A DNA stretch of 64,000 bases from Aquimarina sp. MAR_2010_214 (GTDB lineage: Bacteria; Bacteroidota; Bacteroidia; Flavobacteriales; Flavobacteriaceae). The position numbers and the translations under genes were made by a program. Below the pieces are notes generated by a model. It was given only the letters and a program-made list of their open reading frames with translations, had not been told where the DNA came from and made no database searches. This document shows positions 53,275-63,894 of this stretch, one piece after another (positions within the stretch are counted from its first letter, which is position 1; each line of letters starts with the position of its first letter). The stretch lies in assembly GCF_002846555.1 (NCBI RefSeq), contig NZ_PJMS01000001.1:1054001-1118000 (forward strand), given 5' to 3'.

Positions 53275-54641
53275 TAGCGTTCTGATTTTTTTATTTTGTT
53301 ATATAAAGTCTGTCTGGAGATACCAAGTTGATTTGCTGCAGCGCTGTAGTTTCCGTTGTGCTTGTCTAGTGCTTTAGAAATCATAAGTTGTTCCATTTCA
53401 TCAAGAGTTTCCGGGCCTTTATCCAAAGAAATCCCTGAGCTGGCACTTAATAAAAAATCTGTTGGTTTCAATACATTTCCTTCACATAAAATTACGGCCC
53501 TTTCTATAGTGTGTTGTAACTCTCTTACATTTCCTGGCCAGCGATATCCCATTAGTTTTTCTTCGGCAGTAGTATTTATTCGAAGAGATGGTTTGCCATA
53601 CTTTGAAGCGAATTTTTTTAAGTAGAAATCTGCCAATATCAAGATGTCATTATCTCGTTCTCGCAATGGAGGTACTTCTATATGAATTGTATTAATTCTA
53701 TAGAGTAGATCTTCTCGAAAAATACCATCATCTACCATCTGGTTAAGATTACAATTAGTGGCACAAACCAGACGTATGTTTACAGGAATAGATTTATTAG
53801 AACCAACCCTTACTACAGTTCTGTTTTGTATTGCAGATAATAGTTTGGCCTGTGTTTGTAGTGATAGGTTTCCGATTTCGTCGAGAAACAAGGAGCCATT
53901 ATTTGCTGCTTCAAACTTTCCTGCTCGATCTTCTTTGGCATCTGTAAATGCTCCTTTGGTATGACCAAACAGTTCACTTTCAAACAATGTTTCTGATATT
54001 GAACCCATATCTACACCAATAAAAACTTCATTTTTACGAGGAGACATTCTATGCAATTCACGAGCTATTAATTCTTTTCCTGTTCCATTTTCACCTGTAA
54101 TCAAAACATTGACATCTGTTTTTGCTACTTTTCTAACTAAGTTCAAGACAGCGGTAAGTGCTTTAGAATTACCAATAATATAATTACTGTCCTGATTAAT
54201 TACTCGCTTCAGATGGTTTTCTTTCTGTTTTAGTTCTTGTACTTCTTTTCTGGATTTACGAAGTAAAAAAGCTGACTTTATGGTTGCCAGTAGCTTTTCA
54301 TTATTCCAGGGCTTTAATATAAAATCGGTAGCTCCTTCTTTTAACGCTTTTACAGCAAGATCAACAGCACCATAAGCTGTCATCATAATTACCGAAGTAT
54401 GAGGAGCTTTTTTCTTTATTTCTCTAAGCCAGAATAAACCTTCATTTCCTGTATTAACACCAGCAGAAAAATTCATGTCTAATGCAACAATATCAAAATC
54501 ACTTAGATTTTGCATTGAAGAAATTTGATTGGGATTAGAAATCGTTTTAATGTGTTTGTACTCAAACTGCAATAAAATTTCCAGTGCGCTTAAGACACTC
54601 TTATTATCATCAATGATTAAAACTTTTCCATCCTGCATCAT
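53274..54641 (-). CDS. sigma-54-dependent response regulator, NtrC family
   Basis: 455 residues. Receiver domain (1-120) with phospho-acceptor Asp55 in DIVALDMNF. AAA+ domain with Walker A GENGTGKELIARELHRMSP, the sigma-54 contact loop GHTKGAFTDAKEDRAG (GAFTDA instead of GAFTGA) and Walker B GSLFLDEIGNLSL. A Fis-type helix-turn-helix at the end (NGNYSAAANQLGISRQTLYN). It activates sigma-54 promoters. The dyad at 54699-54737, upstream of the efflux operon, is a candidate binding site. Confidence 0.93.
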   Translation of the reverse strand: MMQDGKVLIIDDNKSVLSALEILLQFEYKHIKTISNPNQISSMQNLSDFDIVALDMNFSAGVNTGNEGLFWLREIKKKAPHTSVIMMTAYGAVDLAVKALKEGATDFILKPWNNEKLLATIKSAFLLRKSRKEVQELKQKENHLKRVINQDSNYIIGNSKALTAVLNLVRKVAKTDVNVLITGENGTGKELIARELHRMSPRKNEVFIGVDMGSISETLFESELFGHTKGAFTDAKEDRAGKFEAANNGSLFLDEIGNLSLQTQAKLLSAIQNRTVVRVGSNKSIPVNIRLVCATNCNLNQMVDDGIFREDLLYRINTIHIEVPPLRERDNDILILADFYLKKFASKYGKPSLRINTTAEEKLMGYRWPGNVRELQHTIERAVILCEGNVLKPTDFLLSASSGISLDKGPETLDEMEQLMISKALDKHNGNYSAAANQLGISRQTLYNKIKKSER

Positions 54642-54698
54642 TTATTATTTAAGTTACCATAGTAAAACTACAAATTTGAGACAGTACTCCTATAGCAG

Positions 54699-54737
54699 TG
54701 TAAAATTATTTGACACTATTTGTATAATAATTTTACA
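54699..54737. promoter_or_regulatory. 12-bp inverted repeat, candidate enhancer for the NtrC regulator
   Basis: tgtaaaattatt (54699-54710) and aataattttaca (54726-54737) are a perfect inverted pair, 15 bp apart, between the regulator gene and the efflux operon. It lies about 65-100 bp before the candidate -24/-12 site, a normal distance for an NtrC enhancer. Confidence 0.45.
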
Positions 54738-54800
54738 TTTTTAAAATTCAGTATAAACGATTTAATACATAATTACCTGATAAGCAATTCATTATGTTTT

Positions 54801-54816
54801 TGGCATGAGATTAGGT
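54801..54816 (+). promoter_or_regulatory. possible sigma-54 promoter of the efflux operon
   Basis: tggcatgagattaggt: the -24 part TGGCATG fits TGGCACG with one change, and the spacing to a TAGGT at -12 is right, but TTGCA is poorly matched (GC is absent). Start would fall near 54827, about 29 nt before the operon's first ATG. Confidence 0.3.
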
Positions 54817-54855
54817 TAAGGTTTGGTATCAAAATATTATTTAAGTGTTTAATAA

Positions 54856-56217
54856 ATGATAAATTCTAAAAACAAAATCTTATATTTTCTCTTGATCTTG
54901 ATATCAAATACGATGTATTCTCAAGATTCATGGTCATTAGATGATTGTGTAGCTTATGCTGTAGGCAATAATCTACAGCTCAAGGATTTTAAATACAACC
55001 AAGATGCTAACAAGGAAACATATCGGCAGTCGGTAAGAAATTTATTGCCAAATATCAATGCATTTTCAGATTATAATATTCGATATGGAAGATCAGTAGA
55101 TCCTAATAATAACAATATTGTAAACACTGATTTTTTCTCAAATAATTATAGGTTGAATGCAGAAATTGATTTGTTTAGAGGTTTTCAAAAAATAAATACA
55201 ATAAAAGCTTCGAAATTTTTGCATAAAGCATCAAATGAAGAAGTACTGCATCAAAAATACCTATTGGCATTTAGGGTGATGTCTGCTTTTTATGATATTC
55301 AGTTTATGGAAGGGCTTTTAACCATTTCTAAAGAACAAGAAGAAGTATCTGATACTAATTATAAACTTGTAAAAAGACAAGTAGAACTTGGTCAAAAAGC
55401 AAAAGCAGACTTGTATGAAGCAGAATCAGCTTTATTAGCTGATCAGTTATTGGTTACTCAAAATGAGAATAATGTAGCAGCAGCAAAGCTTAAGCTTATA
55501 CAAGAAATGAACTTAGAAGGTGTTACCACTATTTCTATTCAATCTTCTCTTATAGAAGATGATGAGAATGTAGCCACTCTTCGAACAAATAAAGATTCTA
55601 TTTACAGTAATGCCACAACTTTTGTTCCTATCATAAAAGCACAGGAGTTAAAAGCAAAAGCAGCCAAAAAACGATTAGCCATAGCCAGAGGAGGCTTGTA
55701 CCCTTCTCTGTCTTTTTTTGCAGGGTATCAAACGGGATATTATGAAACTAATGTCAATGACAATACAGGAGAAGTTATCTCTTTTAAGAATCAGATTAAG
55801 GATAATGTCTCAAAATATGTTGGAGTTTCGCTTAGCATTCCTATCAGCAACGGATGGTCAAATCGTTCACGCGTAAAACAACAAAAGGTAGAAATGATGC
55901 GAGCAGACAATAATTTTGATATTCAGAAACAAGAAATGTTTAAACTCATTCAGCAACTTGTTCAAGAAGGAGACGCACTACGCACAGAATACCGACAGAG
56001 TTCACAAAAAATGAAAGCACAGGTTTTAACTTTTGAGATAGCACAAAAGAAATATGAAAAAGGATTAATAAGTGCTATAGAACTCAACCAATCTAAAAAC
56101 GTATTAGCGAACTCGCAAAACGAAAACCTACAGGTACAATTACGTTTAAAAGTAAATGAAAGTACATTGGATTTTTATAATGGATTACCTGTTTTTAATA
56201 TAAATAGAGCACAATAA
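54856..56217 (+). CDS. TolC-family outer membrane efflux protein
   Basis: 453 residues. Signal peptide (MINSKNKILYFLLILISNTM, cleavage near YSQ), then two OEP repeats of long helices and short strands: WSLDDCVAYAVGNNLQLKDF, KRQVELGQKAKADLYEAESA, ISNGWSNRSRVKQQKVEMM and YEKGLISAIELNQSKNVLAN. It would form the outer-membrane exit duct. The HlyD gene starts 1 bp after its stop. First gene of an operon with a HlyD/MacA protein and MacB-like components. Confidence 0.9.
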   Translation: MINSKNKILYFLLILISNTMYSQDSWSLDDCVAYAVGNNLQLKDFKYNQDANKETYRQSVRNLLPNINAFSDYNIRYGRSVDPNNNNIVNTDFFSNNYRLNAEIDLFRGFQKINTIKASKFLHKASNEEVLHQKYLLAFRVMSAFYDIQFMEGLLTISKEQEEVSDTNYKLVKRQVELGQKAKADLYEAESALLADQLLVTQNENNVAAAKLKLIQEMNLEGVTTISIQSSLIEDDENVATLRTNKDSIYSNATTFVPIIKAQELKAKAAKKRLAIARGGLYPSLSFFAGYQTGYYETNVNDNTGEVISFKNQIKDNVSKYVGVSLSIPISNGWSNRSRVKQQKVEMMRADNNFDIQKQEMFKLIQQLVQEGDALRTEYRQSSQKMKAQVLTFEIAQKKYEKGLISAIELNQSKNVLANSQNENLQVQLRLKVNESTLDFYNGLPVFNINRAQ

Positions 56218-56218
56218 A

Positions 56219-57469
56219 ATGGATATAAAAATTGAAAAGAAAAAAGGATTAAGGCCTAAACATTACGGATACATTGCTATAGGTATAGTACTGTTTTTTG
56301 TAGGTTGGAAAATGGTATCCGGAAACTCAGCAGCTACATTTAGAACAGAAAAAGAAAAATTGTCGATTGCAGAAGTTTCTTTTGGGAAATTTGATGATTA
56401 TATTACCATTAATGGTTCAGTAGCTCCAATAAGTACAATTTATATGGATGCTTATGAAGGAGGTAGAGTAACAGAAAAACTTATTGAAGAAGGAGCGATG
56501 GTAAAAAAAGGGGATATTATATTAAAGTTAGAAAATAGTGCTCTTTATGAACAGATTTTGGCTAGTGAAAGTAATTTAGCTTTGAAACAAAATGACCTTC
56601 GTTCGACAAAGTTGACTTTTGATTCTAGACAAGTAGAAGGTCGAAAAGATCTGGTAAGTTCAGAATATGAATTACAAAAACTGAAGCGAAATTATGAACA
56701 GAGTAAGGCTCTGTTTGAGGACGAATTGATTTCTAGAGAAGAATATCTAATTTCAAAAGAAAACTATGAGCTATCCAAAAAGCGGCATGAAATAATTAAA
56801 CTTCAGACAGAACAAGATAAATCTCTTCGAGCTACATCTTTATCAGGATTAGATACTGATCTGGAACGTATGCAAAAAACACTTTCAATGGTGTATGAGC
56901 GTTTGGATCATCTAAATGTAAGAGCTCCTGCCGATGGTCAATTAGGATTTTTGGATGCAGAAATTGGGCAGAATATTCAACAAGGACAACGAATAGGTCA
57001 GATAAATGTATTAACAGATTACAAGATAGAAGCAACAATTGATGAGCATTATATTGATAGAGTGAAAAGAGATCTGACGGCTGTGTTAGATCGCAATGGT
57101 AAAGAATATCAACTTCGTCTTCGTAAAGTATATCCCGAAGTACGTAACGGGAAGTTTAAGGTAGACTTGGTTTTTGCAGATCAAAAACCTGAAACCATAC
57201 GTGCTGGGCAGAGCTATAATATAAAACTGCAACTAGGAGCATCAAATGATGCACTGTTACTACCTCGGGGAAGTTTTTTCCAGAGTACCGGAGGGCAATG
57301 GATTTTTGTTGTGGATGCCTCAGGCGAAGTAGCATGGAAAAGAACAATACGTATAGGAAAACAAAATTCGAGATATTATGAATTACTAGAAGGATTAGAA
57401 GCAGGAGAAAAAGTAATTACTTCGAACTATGATAGCTTTGGAGATGCCGAAAAAATAATTTTGAAATAA
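56219..57469 (+). CDS. HlyD/MacA-type membrane fusion protein
   Basis: 416 residues. One membrane helix near 18-34 (YIAIGIVLFFVGWKMV), then a biotinyl-lipoyl half (YEGGRVTEKLIEEGAMVKKG), a coiled-coil hairpin (about 110-210), the second lipoyl half (VRAPADGQLGFLDAEIGQNI) and a beta-barrel end. It bridges the inner-membrane pump and the TolC duct. Operon mate of the TolC gene (1-bp gap). Confidence 0.9.
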   Translation: MDIKIEKKKGLRPKHYGYIAIGIVLFFVGWKMVSGNSAATFRTEKEKLSIAEVSFGKFDDYITINGSVAPISTIYMDAYEGGRVTEKLIEEGAMVKKGDIILKLENSALYEQILASESNLALKQNDLRSTKLTFDSRQVEGRKDLVSSEYELQKLKRNYEQSKALFEDELISREEYLISKENYELSKKRHEIIKLQTEQDKSLRATSLSGLDTDLERMQKTLSMVYERLDHLNVRAPADGQLGFLDAEIGQNIQQGQRIGQINVLTDYKIEATIDEHYIDRVKRDLTAVLDRNGKEYQLRLRKVYPEVRNGKFKVDLVFADQKPETIRAGQSYNIKLQLGASNDALLLPRGSFFQSTGGQWIFVVDASGEVAWKRTIRIGKQNSRYYELLEGLEAGEKVITSNYDSFGDAEKIILK

Positions 57470-57500
57470 ATAGCATTTAAAAAATAAAATCAATCAAAAA

Positions 57501-58196
57501 ATGATACAGATAGAGAACATAAAAAAGAGTTTTAGAACCGAGGAAGTCGAAACTCTGGCATTAAATAATGTAAATCTAAAAGTTGAAGCAGGAGAATTTG
57601 TGGCCATAATGGGGCCATCGGGTTGTGGGAAATCTACTTTACTCAACATCATTGGTATGTTGGATAATCCTAATGAAGGATATTATCACTTTAATGGTCA
57701 GGAAGTAGGCGGATTAAAAGAAAATCAACGTACCAAAATTAGAAAAGGGAATCTGGGATTTGTATTTCAGAGCTTTAATTTGATTGATGAACTTACCGTT
57801 TTTGAAAACGTAGAGCTTCCTCTGATTTATCTCAACATGAAAAAAAGTGAACGAGAGCAAAAAGTAAGACAGGTGTTGGAGCGAATGAAAATCGCACATC
57901 GAGAAAAGCATTTTCCACAGCAACTATCAGGAGGACAACAACAACGAGTAGCTATTGCCAGAGCTGTAGTAACTAATGCTAAGTTAATTCTGGCAGATGA
58001 GCCGACAGGAAACCTGGATTCTAAAAATGGTATCGAAGTTATGAATTTGCTTACCGAACTTAACCAGGAAGGAACTACCATTGTTATGGTAACACACTCA
58101 GATAGGGATTCTCATTATGCTCATAGAGTTATTAATCTGTTTGATGGGCAAATTGTTACCGAAAGCCAAAATAAGCCTTTCAAAGTCAATGTATAA
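57501..58196 (+). CDS. MacB/LolD-type ABC transporter ATPase
   Basis: 231 residues. Walker A GPSGCGKST, signature LSGGQQQRVAIARAVV, Walker B LILADEPTGNLDSKNG, and the Q-loop FVFQSFNLIDELTVFENVEL. It powers the MacB-like permeases downstream. It lies 31 bp after the HlyD gene. Substrate unknown. Confidence 0.92.
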   Translation: MIQIENIKKSFRTEEVETLALNNVNLKVEAGEFVAIMGPSGCGKSTLLNIIGMLDNPNEGYYHFNGQEVGGLKENQRTKIRKGNLGFVFQSFNLIDELTVFENVELPLIYLNMKKSEREQKVRQVLERMKIAHREKHFPQQLSGGQQQRVAIARAVVTNAKLILADEPTGNLDSKNGIEVMNLLTELNQEGTTIVMVTHSDRDSHYAHRVINLFDGQIVTESQNKPFKVNV

Positions 58197-58229
58197 TATG
58201 CATCAAATAAACTTATTAAAATTAAAGTC

Positions 58230-58979
58230 ATGATAAAATATTTGTACCACTTAGCAATCGCAATATTATTTTTTTGTATCAATCTATGTCAAGGTCAATC
58301 AGAAACTATTGCCGTAAAACACTTTGATAAAGTAATTATAAGTCCGCATATCCAGGTAACCTTTGTTCAGGGAGAGAAAGAAAACGTTATGATCAAAAAT
58401 GCACGTTTGCCGCAAGAAAAGATCAATATCGAAGTTGCAGGAAACACACTTCGTATGTATTTGGATGGAGCCAAAACAACAACCAAAACAGTGAAAACAA
58501 ACGAAAATGGATGGGAAAGAAAAAAACCTATCTACAAAGGAACTATGATAACTGCTGTTATAACATATACCCAACTTAGAGAACTTTCAATACGAGGAGA
58601 AGAAATAATTGAATGTAAAAGTCCAATAGAAAGAGATGATTTCAGATTAAAAATCTATGGAGAATCTAAAATGACAATGAATTCATTAAAAGTAAACTCA
58701 TTACGTGTTTCTATTTATGGGGAAAGTTACTTGGAAATTAAGGAGGGTAGTGTAAACGATCAAAAATATACAGTGTATGGTGAAGGAAAAGTGAACACTT
58801 TAGGAATGAATAATGAAAATACTAAGATCACTGCATATGGCGAAAGTAATTTTAGAGTAAGAGTTTCAGATCATTTAAAAGTTACTGCTTACGGGGAGGC
58901 AACTGTGGCTTATAACGGAAACCCTTTGATAAATAAAGGAATAATTTTAGGAGAAGCAATCATTCAAAAAATGAACTAA
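58230..58979 (+). CDS. exported DUF2807 (GIN domain) protein
   Basis: 249 residues. Signal peptide (MIKYLYHLAIAILFFCINLC, cleavage near QGQS), then repeating beta-helix-like strands with recurring YGES/YGEG units (KIYGESKMTMNS, SIYGESYLEIKE, TVYGEGKVNTL, TAYGESNFRV, TAYGEATVAY). This is the DUF2807 layout. Many such proteins lie near Bacteroidetes regulatory or ABC genes; the role here is unknown. It sits between the ATPase and the first permease. Confidence 0.75.
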   Translation: MIKYLYHLAIAILFFCINLCQGQSETIAVKHFDKVIISPHIQVTFVQGEKENVMIKNARLPQEKINIEVAGNTLRMYLDGAKTTTKTVKTNENGWERKKPIYKGTMITAVITYTQLRELSIRGEEIIECKSPIERDDFRLKIYGESKMTMNSLKVNSLRVSIYGESYLEIKEGSVNDQKYTVYGEGKVNTLGMNNENTKITAYGESNFRVRVSDHLKVTAYGEATVAYNGNPLINKGIILGEAIIQKMN

Positions 58980-59025
58980 GAATTCATCATTCTAATTAAA
59001 TTCTGAAAATCAAAAAACGACAGTT

Positions 59026-61410
59026 ATGTTTAAAAATCATTTAAAAATTGCCTGGAGAACTCTTCGTAAACGAAAAGTATTTACCTCTATTAATATTTTG
59101 GGATTGACCCTTGGTTTTGGATGTGCTATTTTAATTTTTTTATTTGTAACCCACCACCTTCAATATGATAATTTTCATAACAATTCAGATCGAATTTACA
59201 GAGTAGTAACTGAAGAGCATCGAGATGATGTTGGTTATGAGTCAAGTGTGCCTCCAGGTTTTCCAGAGAGTTTTGAAACAGATTATGATTATGCAGAAAA
59301 AGTTTCCAAAATAGCGATAAGAGACCATTGGCAAGTTAATGGTACAGATCATAGATCCAATCAGAGTTTTCACGAAGATATAGTTTTTGCTCAATCTGAT
59401 TTTTTTGAGATATTAAATTTTCCATTAGTCGAAAAACTAGGAGATCATACCCTGGAAGAACCAAATACAGCTTATATCACTGAAAGCTTTTCTGAAAAAA
59501 TGTTTGGTAACGAAAGCGCTTTAGGAAAAACATTTGTTTTAGAAAATGAAGAAACTATTCAAGTAATAGGGATATTAAAAGAATTACCAAAAACAACGGT
59601 AATTCAAGGAACAATCTTTCCTTCATTTACAACTTTAAAGAGTTATGATAACTTTTTATCCAGTAATTCTTGGGGAGGAATTAGTGATGCATTAAAATGT
59701 TTTGTATTACTTCGTCCTAATCAGAATATTGCTGAGATCGAAAATACATTGATCTCATTGGTCTCAAAACATCGTCCTAAAAGTAAAAATGTACATCGCT
59801 ACAAACTACAAGCATTAAATGATATCCATTTTAATAATAAGTATGGAGGAATCAACGTAAGTTTACTTTGGATCTTTGGGTTAATAGGGTTTTTTATCAT
59901 CGCAGTAGCTTGCATTAACTTTATCAATATTTCTACAGCGCAAGCCTTTACTCGTTCTAAGGAAATAGGGATTAGAAAAGTACTGGGAAGTTTCAGACAA
60001 CATCTTTTTTGGCAATTCATTTCAGAGACATTTATTATCAGTTTTTTTGCGATGATACTAGGTTTAGTATTTGCTATATTGGTATTACCAGCGTTCAATG
60101 AACTTTTGGAATTAGATCTTTCTATATCCTCTTTGCTTAATGTTAAAGTAGTTGGATTTGTATTGATGTTGCTGATAGGTGTTTCAATTTTTGCAGGCAG
60201 TTATCCCGGAATTATACTGGCACGTATCCTTCCAACTTTGGCGTTAAAAGGAAAACTTACCCAAAAAGATACCGGTGGAAAATTAACTCGAAAAGTATTG
60301 GTGACTTCTCAGTTTGCAATTTCTATCATATTTATTGTCGCAACAATTATTATCAGAAAACAAATTAACTATGCAGTAAATGCAGATTTAGGCTTTGATA
60401 CAGAATCAATAGTAATTGTAGAAATTCCTGAAGATATAGAAACCGTAAAAATAGAAGGTTTACAAGAACGAATCAATACTCTTTCTGGGGTAAAGAATAA
60501 TACGGCTTGTTTAGCGAGCCCCGGAGCCTCTAGTAATAATTGGGGTACAGGGGTACGATATAATAATAGACCTGAAGTTGAAGAATTCTCGATTTCAGCA
60601 AAATTAGCGGATAGAGATTACCTTAATACATTTAACCTTAAACTGGTTGCGGGGCGTAATTTTTACCGCACTGATTCGATCTCAGAAGTCGTTGTGAACG
60701 AAAAACTTGCTCAGAAATTAGGCCTTGCAAATTCCCAAGAATTAATAGGTAAACAAGTAGAGTTCAATGGGGCTACAATTAAAGCATCAATTGTAGGAGT
60801 AGTTGCCGATTTTCATGATAGGAATTTTCATGAAACAAAGAGTCCTATATTTATTGCTCCTCAATCTAATGCATATAACGAATTAGCTATTAAAGTTTAT
60901 AACCAAAATGCTAAAACTACTTTAGAAGGAATTGAAAGACTTTGGAAAGAGGTTTTTCCAAAATATATCTATGAGTTTGATTTTCTGAATGAGCGTGTAG
61001 CCCAACAGTATAAGGAAGAACAACGCTTTTTACTAATGTCAAAATTATTTTCAGGATTAGCTATTTTTATTAGTTGTCTGGGACTTTATGGATTGATTTC
61101 CTTTTTCGTGGGACAAAAAACAAGAGAAATAGGAATTAGAAAAGTATTAGGAGGAAGTGTAAGCGATATTTTGTTATTGGTTACACAAGATTTCTTAAAA
61201 CTTATTTTAATTGCTGGGGCAATTGCTTCTCCTTTAGCATGGTATTTCATGAATAATTGGCTACAAAACTATACATATCGTATCGAAATAAATTGGTGGG
61301 TATTTGTCCTATCAATAGCAGGGTTATTAGTCATCACTTTGCTTACAATAAGCTATCGGGCTATTAAAGCTGCAACTGCCAATCCGATAAAAAGCTTGCG
61401 AACAGAATAA
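59026..61410 (+). CDS. MacB/FtsX-type ABC permease
   Basis: 794 residues. An N-terminal membrane helix (INILGLTLGFGCAILIFLFV) and a MacB periplasmic domain precede three helices at ~285-420. A second periplasmic domain (about 470-680) and the FtsX block (FFVGQKTREIGIRKVLGGSV) close it. This is a two-FtsX-half permease of the MacB family, working with the ATPase at 57501. Starts with the same MFKNHLKIAWRTLRK pattern as the next two genes. Confidence 0.9.
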   Translation: MFKNHLKIAWRTLRKRKVFTSINILGLTLGFGCAILIFLFVTHHLQYDNFHNNSDRIYRVVTEEHRDDVGYESSVPPGFPESFETDYDYAEKVSKIAIRDHWQVNGTDHRSNQSFHEDIVFAQSDFFEILNFPLVEKLGDHTLEEPNTAYITESFSEKMFGNESALGKTFVLENEETIQVIGILKELPKTTVIQGTIFPSFTTLKSYDNFLSSNSWGGISDALKCFVLLRPNQNIAEIENTLISLVSKHRPKSKNVHRYKLQALNDIHFNNKYGGINVSLLWIFGLIGFFIIAVACINFINISTAQAFTRSKEIGIRKVLGSFRQHLFWQFISETFIISFFAMILGLVFAILVLPAFNELLELDLSISSLLNVKVVGFVLMLLIGVSIFAGSYPGIILARILPTLALKGKLTQKDTGGKLTRKVLVTSQFAISIIFIVATIIIRKQINYAVNADLGFDTESIVIVEIPEDIETVKIEGLQERINTLSGVKNNTACLASPGASSNNWGTGVRYNNRPEVEEFSISAKLADRDYLNTFNLKLVAGRNFYRTDSISEVVVNEKLAQKLGLANSQELIGKQVEFNGATIKASIVGVVADFHDRNFHETKSPIFIAPQSNAYNELAIKVYNQNAKTTLEGIERLWKEVFPKYIYEFDFLNERVAQQYKEEQRFLLMSKLFSGLAIFISCLGLYGLISFFVGQKTREIGIRKVLGGSVSDILLLVTQDFLKLILIAGAIASPLAWYFMNNWLQNYTYRIEINWWVFVLSIAGLLVITLLTISYRAIKAATANPIKSLRTE

Positions 61411-61458
61411 ATCATCAACTTGTGCTGAACTTGTTTTCAGTATCAAAAAATGACAGTT

Positions 61459-63894
61459 ATGCTAAAAAATCACTTAAAAATAGCCTGGAGAAGTCTAAAA
61501 AAGCAACCTTTTTTTACTTTCCTAAATACATTTGGTCTTGCTATTGGTATGGTAGGAGGATTACTGATTTCATTATATATCTACGATGAATTGAGTTTTG
61601 ATAAGATGTTTGCAGATGCTGATCGTATCTATAGGATAAATGTTGATGTAAAATTTGGAGGAAGTGCCGAAGAATATGCAGAAGTATCGGCTCCTATGGC
61701 CGAAGCCATGAAAAGAGATTATCCACAGGTAGAACTGGCCACACGATTTAGGAATTTGGGGAGTATGCTTGTAAGAAAAAGTGATACCGAGTTAAATATA
61801 AAAGAAGCCGGAGCTACTTATGTAGATACCACTTTTTTTGAGATGTTTGGCCTTGACCTGTTGGTAGGAAATCCCAAGACAGCACTAAAAGAACCTAATA
61901 CTTTGATCCTAACCAAAGCTGCAGCAGAAAAACACTTTGGGATAAACGAAGCTTTAGGGCAAAATGTGATATTAGACAATAGGGATACATATACAGTAGT
62001 AGGTGTTATAGATGATATGCCAGAGAATTCTTTCATTAGAAACCACAATATTTTTATTGCAATGGCAGGAAATGAAGATGCTGCCTCTACCGAATGGGGA
62101 AACCATAATTATCCAACTTTTATTAAACTAAGATCGGGAGCAGATATCAAAGATTTTGATACTTTTTTAAAATCTGCATTAAGAGACTATGTAATTCCTG
62201 GAGTACAAAAGTATGCACCTGGGATAACAGAAGAGCAATTTTTGGCTTCTGGGAATTATCTTAATTTTAGTACTATAGCTTTAACAGATATTCATCTATA
62301 TTCTAGTAGATATCCAGAGTTAAGTGCAAATGGCGATATTCAAAACGTTTATATTCTTTCTTTTATCGCATTATTTTTGATTATTCTGGCAAGTGTTAAT
62401 TTCATGAACCTATCCACTGCGCATTCCCTTAAGAGGGCAAAAGAAGTAGGGGTTCGTAAAACGTTAGGTTCTAATAAATCAGAGCTCATCAGGCAGTTTT
62501 TGATAGAATCTGGTTTGATTTCTTTTATGTCATTAGTACTAGCCATTATAGCGGCTTCAATTGCGGTTCCTTTTTTTAATGAACTTGCAGGGAAAGAAAT
62601 TTCCATACCATTTACCAATCCTTTTTTCTGGTTGATTTTACTGGTTTCAGTACTAGTATTAAGTCTTTTTTCGGGTAGTTACCCTGCATTTTTTATGTCA
62701 AAATTCAAGCCTATCCAGGCATTGAAAGGTATAACCGAAAATGGTATCGGAGGAGGAAAAATCAGAAATTCCTTGGTTGTTTTTCAGTTTGCTATTTCTG
62801 TGTTTTTGATTATTAGTACTCTAGTTGTTTTTCAACAATTAAAATTTATTCAAAACAAGGATTTGGGATTTACAAAAGATCAGGTTTTAATTATAAATGA
62901 TGTGTATGCTACCGAAAACAAAATAGCATCTTTTAAAGAAGAAGTACAGCAATTAGCTCAGGTAAAAAACACATCGGTAAGCGGCTTTTTACCAACACCT
63001 TCATTTCGAAGTAATAGTACATTTTATAGAGAAGGGTTAAAAGATGATCATGAAAAAGCAATCAATATGAGTGATTGGAATGTTGATTTTGATTATGTGT
63101 CAACTCTAAATTTAGAAATCATTGCAGGACGTGATTTTAATCGAAAATTTAGTACAGATTCAACAGCTATGATTTTAAATGAATCCGCTGTAGCTATTTT
63201 AGGAGTAACACCAGAAGAAGCACTAGGGATACGATTATCATCGGATTATGATGGAGGTGAAGTTATATTTAGAACTGTAGTGGGAGTAGTTAAGGATTTT
63301 CATTACGAATCTTTAAGAAGGGATATTGATGCGTTGAGTCTTTCGCTGAACAATAGTCTTGGATCAATGGCAGTAAAACTTAATGCCGGAGATTTCTCTA
63401 ATACTATAGCGCAAATTGAAACTATCTGGAATAGAATATCTCCAGGTCAGCCTTTCAATTATTATTTCATGGACGAATCTTTCAATACAACCTATCAGGC
63501 AGAACAACGATTGGGGCGAATTTTTATCATATTTACGATTCTATCGATCCTAATTGCCTGCCTTGGATTATTTGGCCTGGCTGCATTTAACGCAGAAAAA
63601 CGAACTAAAGAGATAGGTGTTAGAAAGGTGATGGGGGCAAGTGTAAGTCAGATTACATATAGGCTTACCATTGATTTTCTTAAACTCGTTGGGATAGCAA
63701 TATTGGTATCTCTACCATTAGGATGGTTTGCTATGAGTAAATGGTTAGAAGATTTTTCATACCGAATAGAAGTCAGTTGGTGGGTATTGATCCTTGCAGC
63801 TTTTATTGCCGTTGGGATTTCGATATTGACTGTAAGTTATCAAAGTATTAGAGCAGCAATTGCCAACCCGGTAAAAAGCTTGCGAACAGAATAA
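61459..63894 (+). CDS. MacB/FtsX-type ABC permease
   Basis: About 811 residues from ATG 61459 (MLKNHLKIAWRSLKKQPFFT). An ATG at 61450 gives three extra residues, but the flanking sequence (gacagttATG) matches that of the neighbouring paralogues, where the ATG after gacagtt is used. Same architecture: N-terminal helix, MacB periplasmic domain, FtsX helices (EKRTKEIGVRKVMGASVSQI) near the end. A tandem paralogue of the preceding gene. Confidence 0.9.
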   Translation: MLKNHLKIAWRSLKKQPFFTFLNTFGLAIGMVGGLLISLYIYDELSFDKMFADADRIYRINVDVKFGGSAEEYAEVSAPMAEAMKRDYPQVELATRFRNLGSMLVRKSDTELNIKEAGATYVDTTFFEMFGLDLLVGNPKTALKEPNTLILTKAAAEKHFGINEALGQNVILDNRDTYTVVGVIDDMPENSFIRNHNIFIAMAGNEDAASTEWGNHNYPTFIKLRSGADIKDFDTFLKSALRDYVIPGVQKYAPGITEEQFLASGNYLNFSTIALTDIHLYSSRYPELSANGDIQNVYILSFIALFLIILASVNFMNLSTAHSLKRAKEVGVRKTLGSNKSELIRQFLIESGLISFMSLVLAIIAASIAVPFFNELAGKEISIPFTNPFFWLILLVSVLVLSLFSGSYPAFFMSKFKPIQALKGITENGIGGGKIRNSLVVFQFAISVFLIISTLVVFQQLKFIQNKDLGFTKDQVLIINDVYATENKIASFKEEVQQLAQVKNTSVSGFLPTPSFRSNSTFYREGLKDDHEKAINMSDWNVDFDYVSTLNLEIIAGRDFNRKFSTDSTAMILNESAVAILGVTPEEALGIRLSSDYDGGEVIFRTVVGVVKDFHYESLRRDIDALSLSLNNSLGSMAVKLNAGDFSNTIAQIETIWNRISPGQPFNYYFMDESFNTTYQAEQRLGRIFIIFTILSILIACLGLFGLAAFNAEKRTKEIGVRKVMGASVSQITYRLTIDFLKLVGIAILVSLPLGWFAMSKWLEDFSYRIEVSWWVLILAAFIAVGISILTVSYQSIRAAIANPVKSLRTE

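Noticed and set aside
54708..54727. ttgaca-like and tataat-like hexamers before the efflux operon
   Set aside because: Only 7 bp apart, and this phylum does not use the -35/-10 consensus. They are part of the 54699-54737 dyad.
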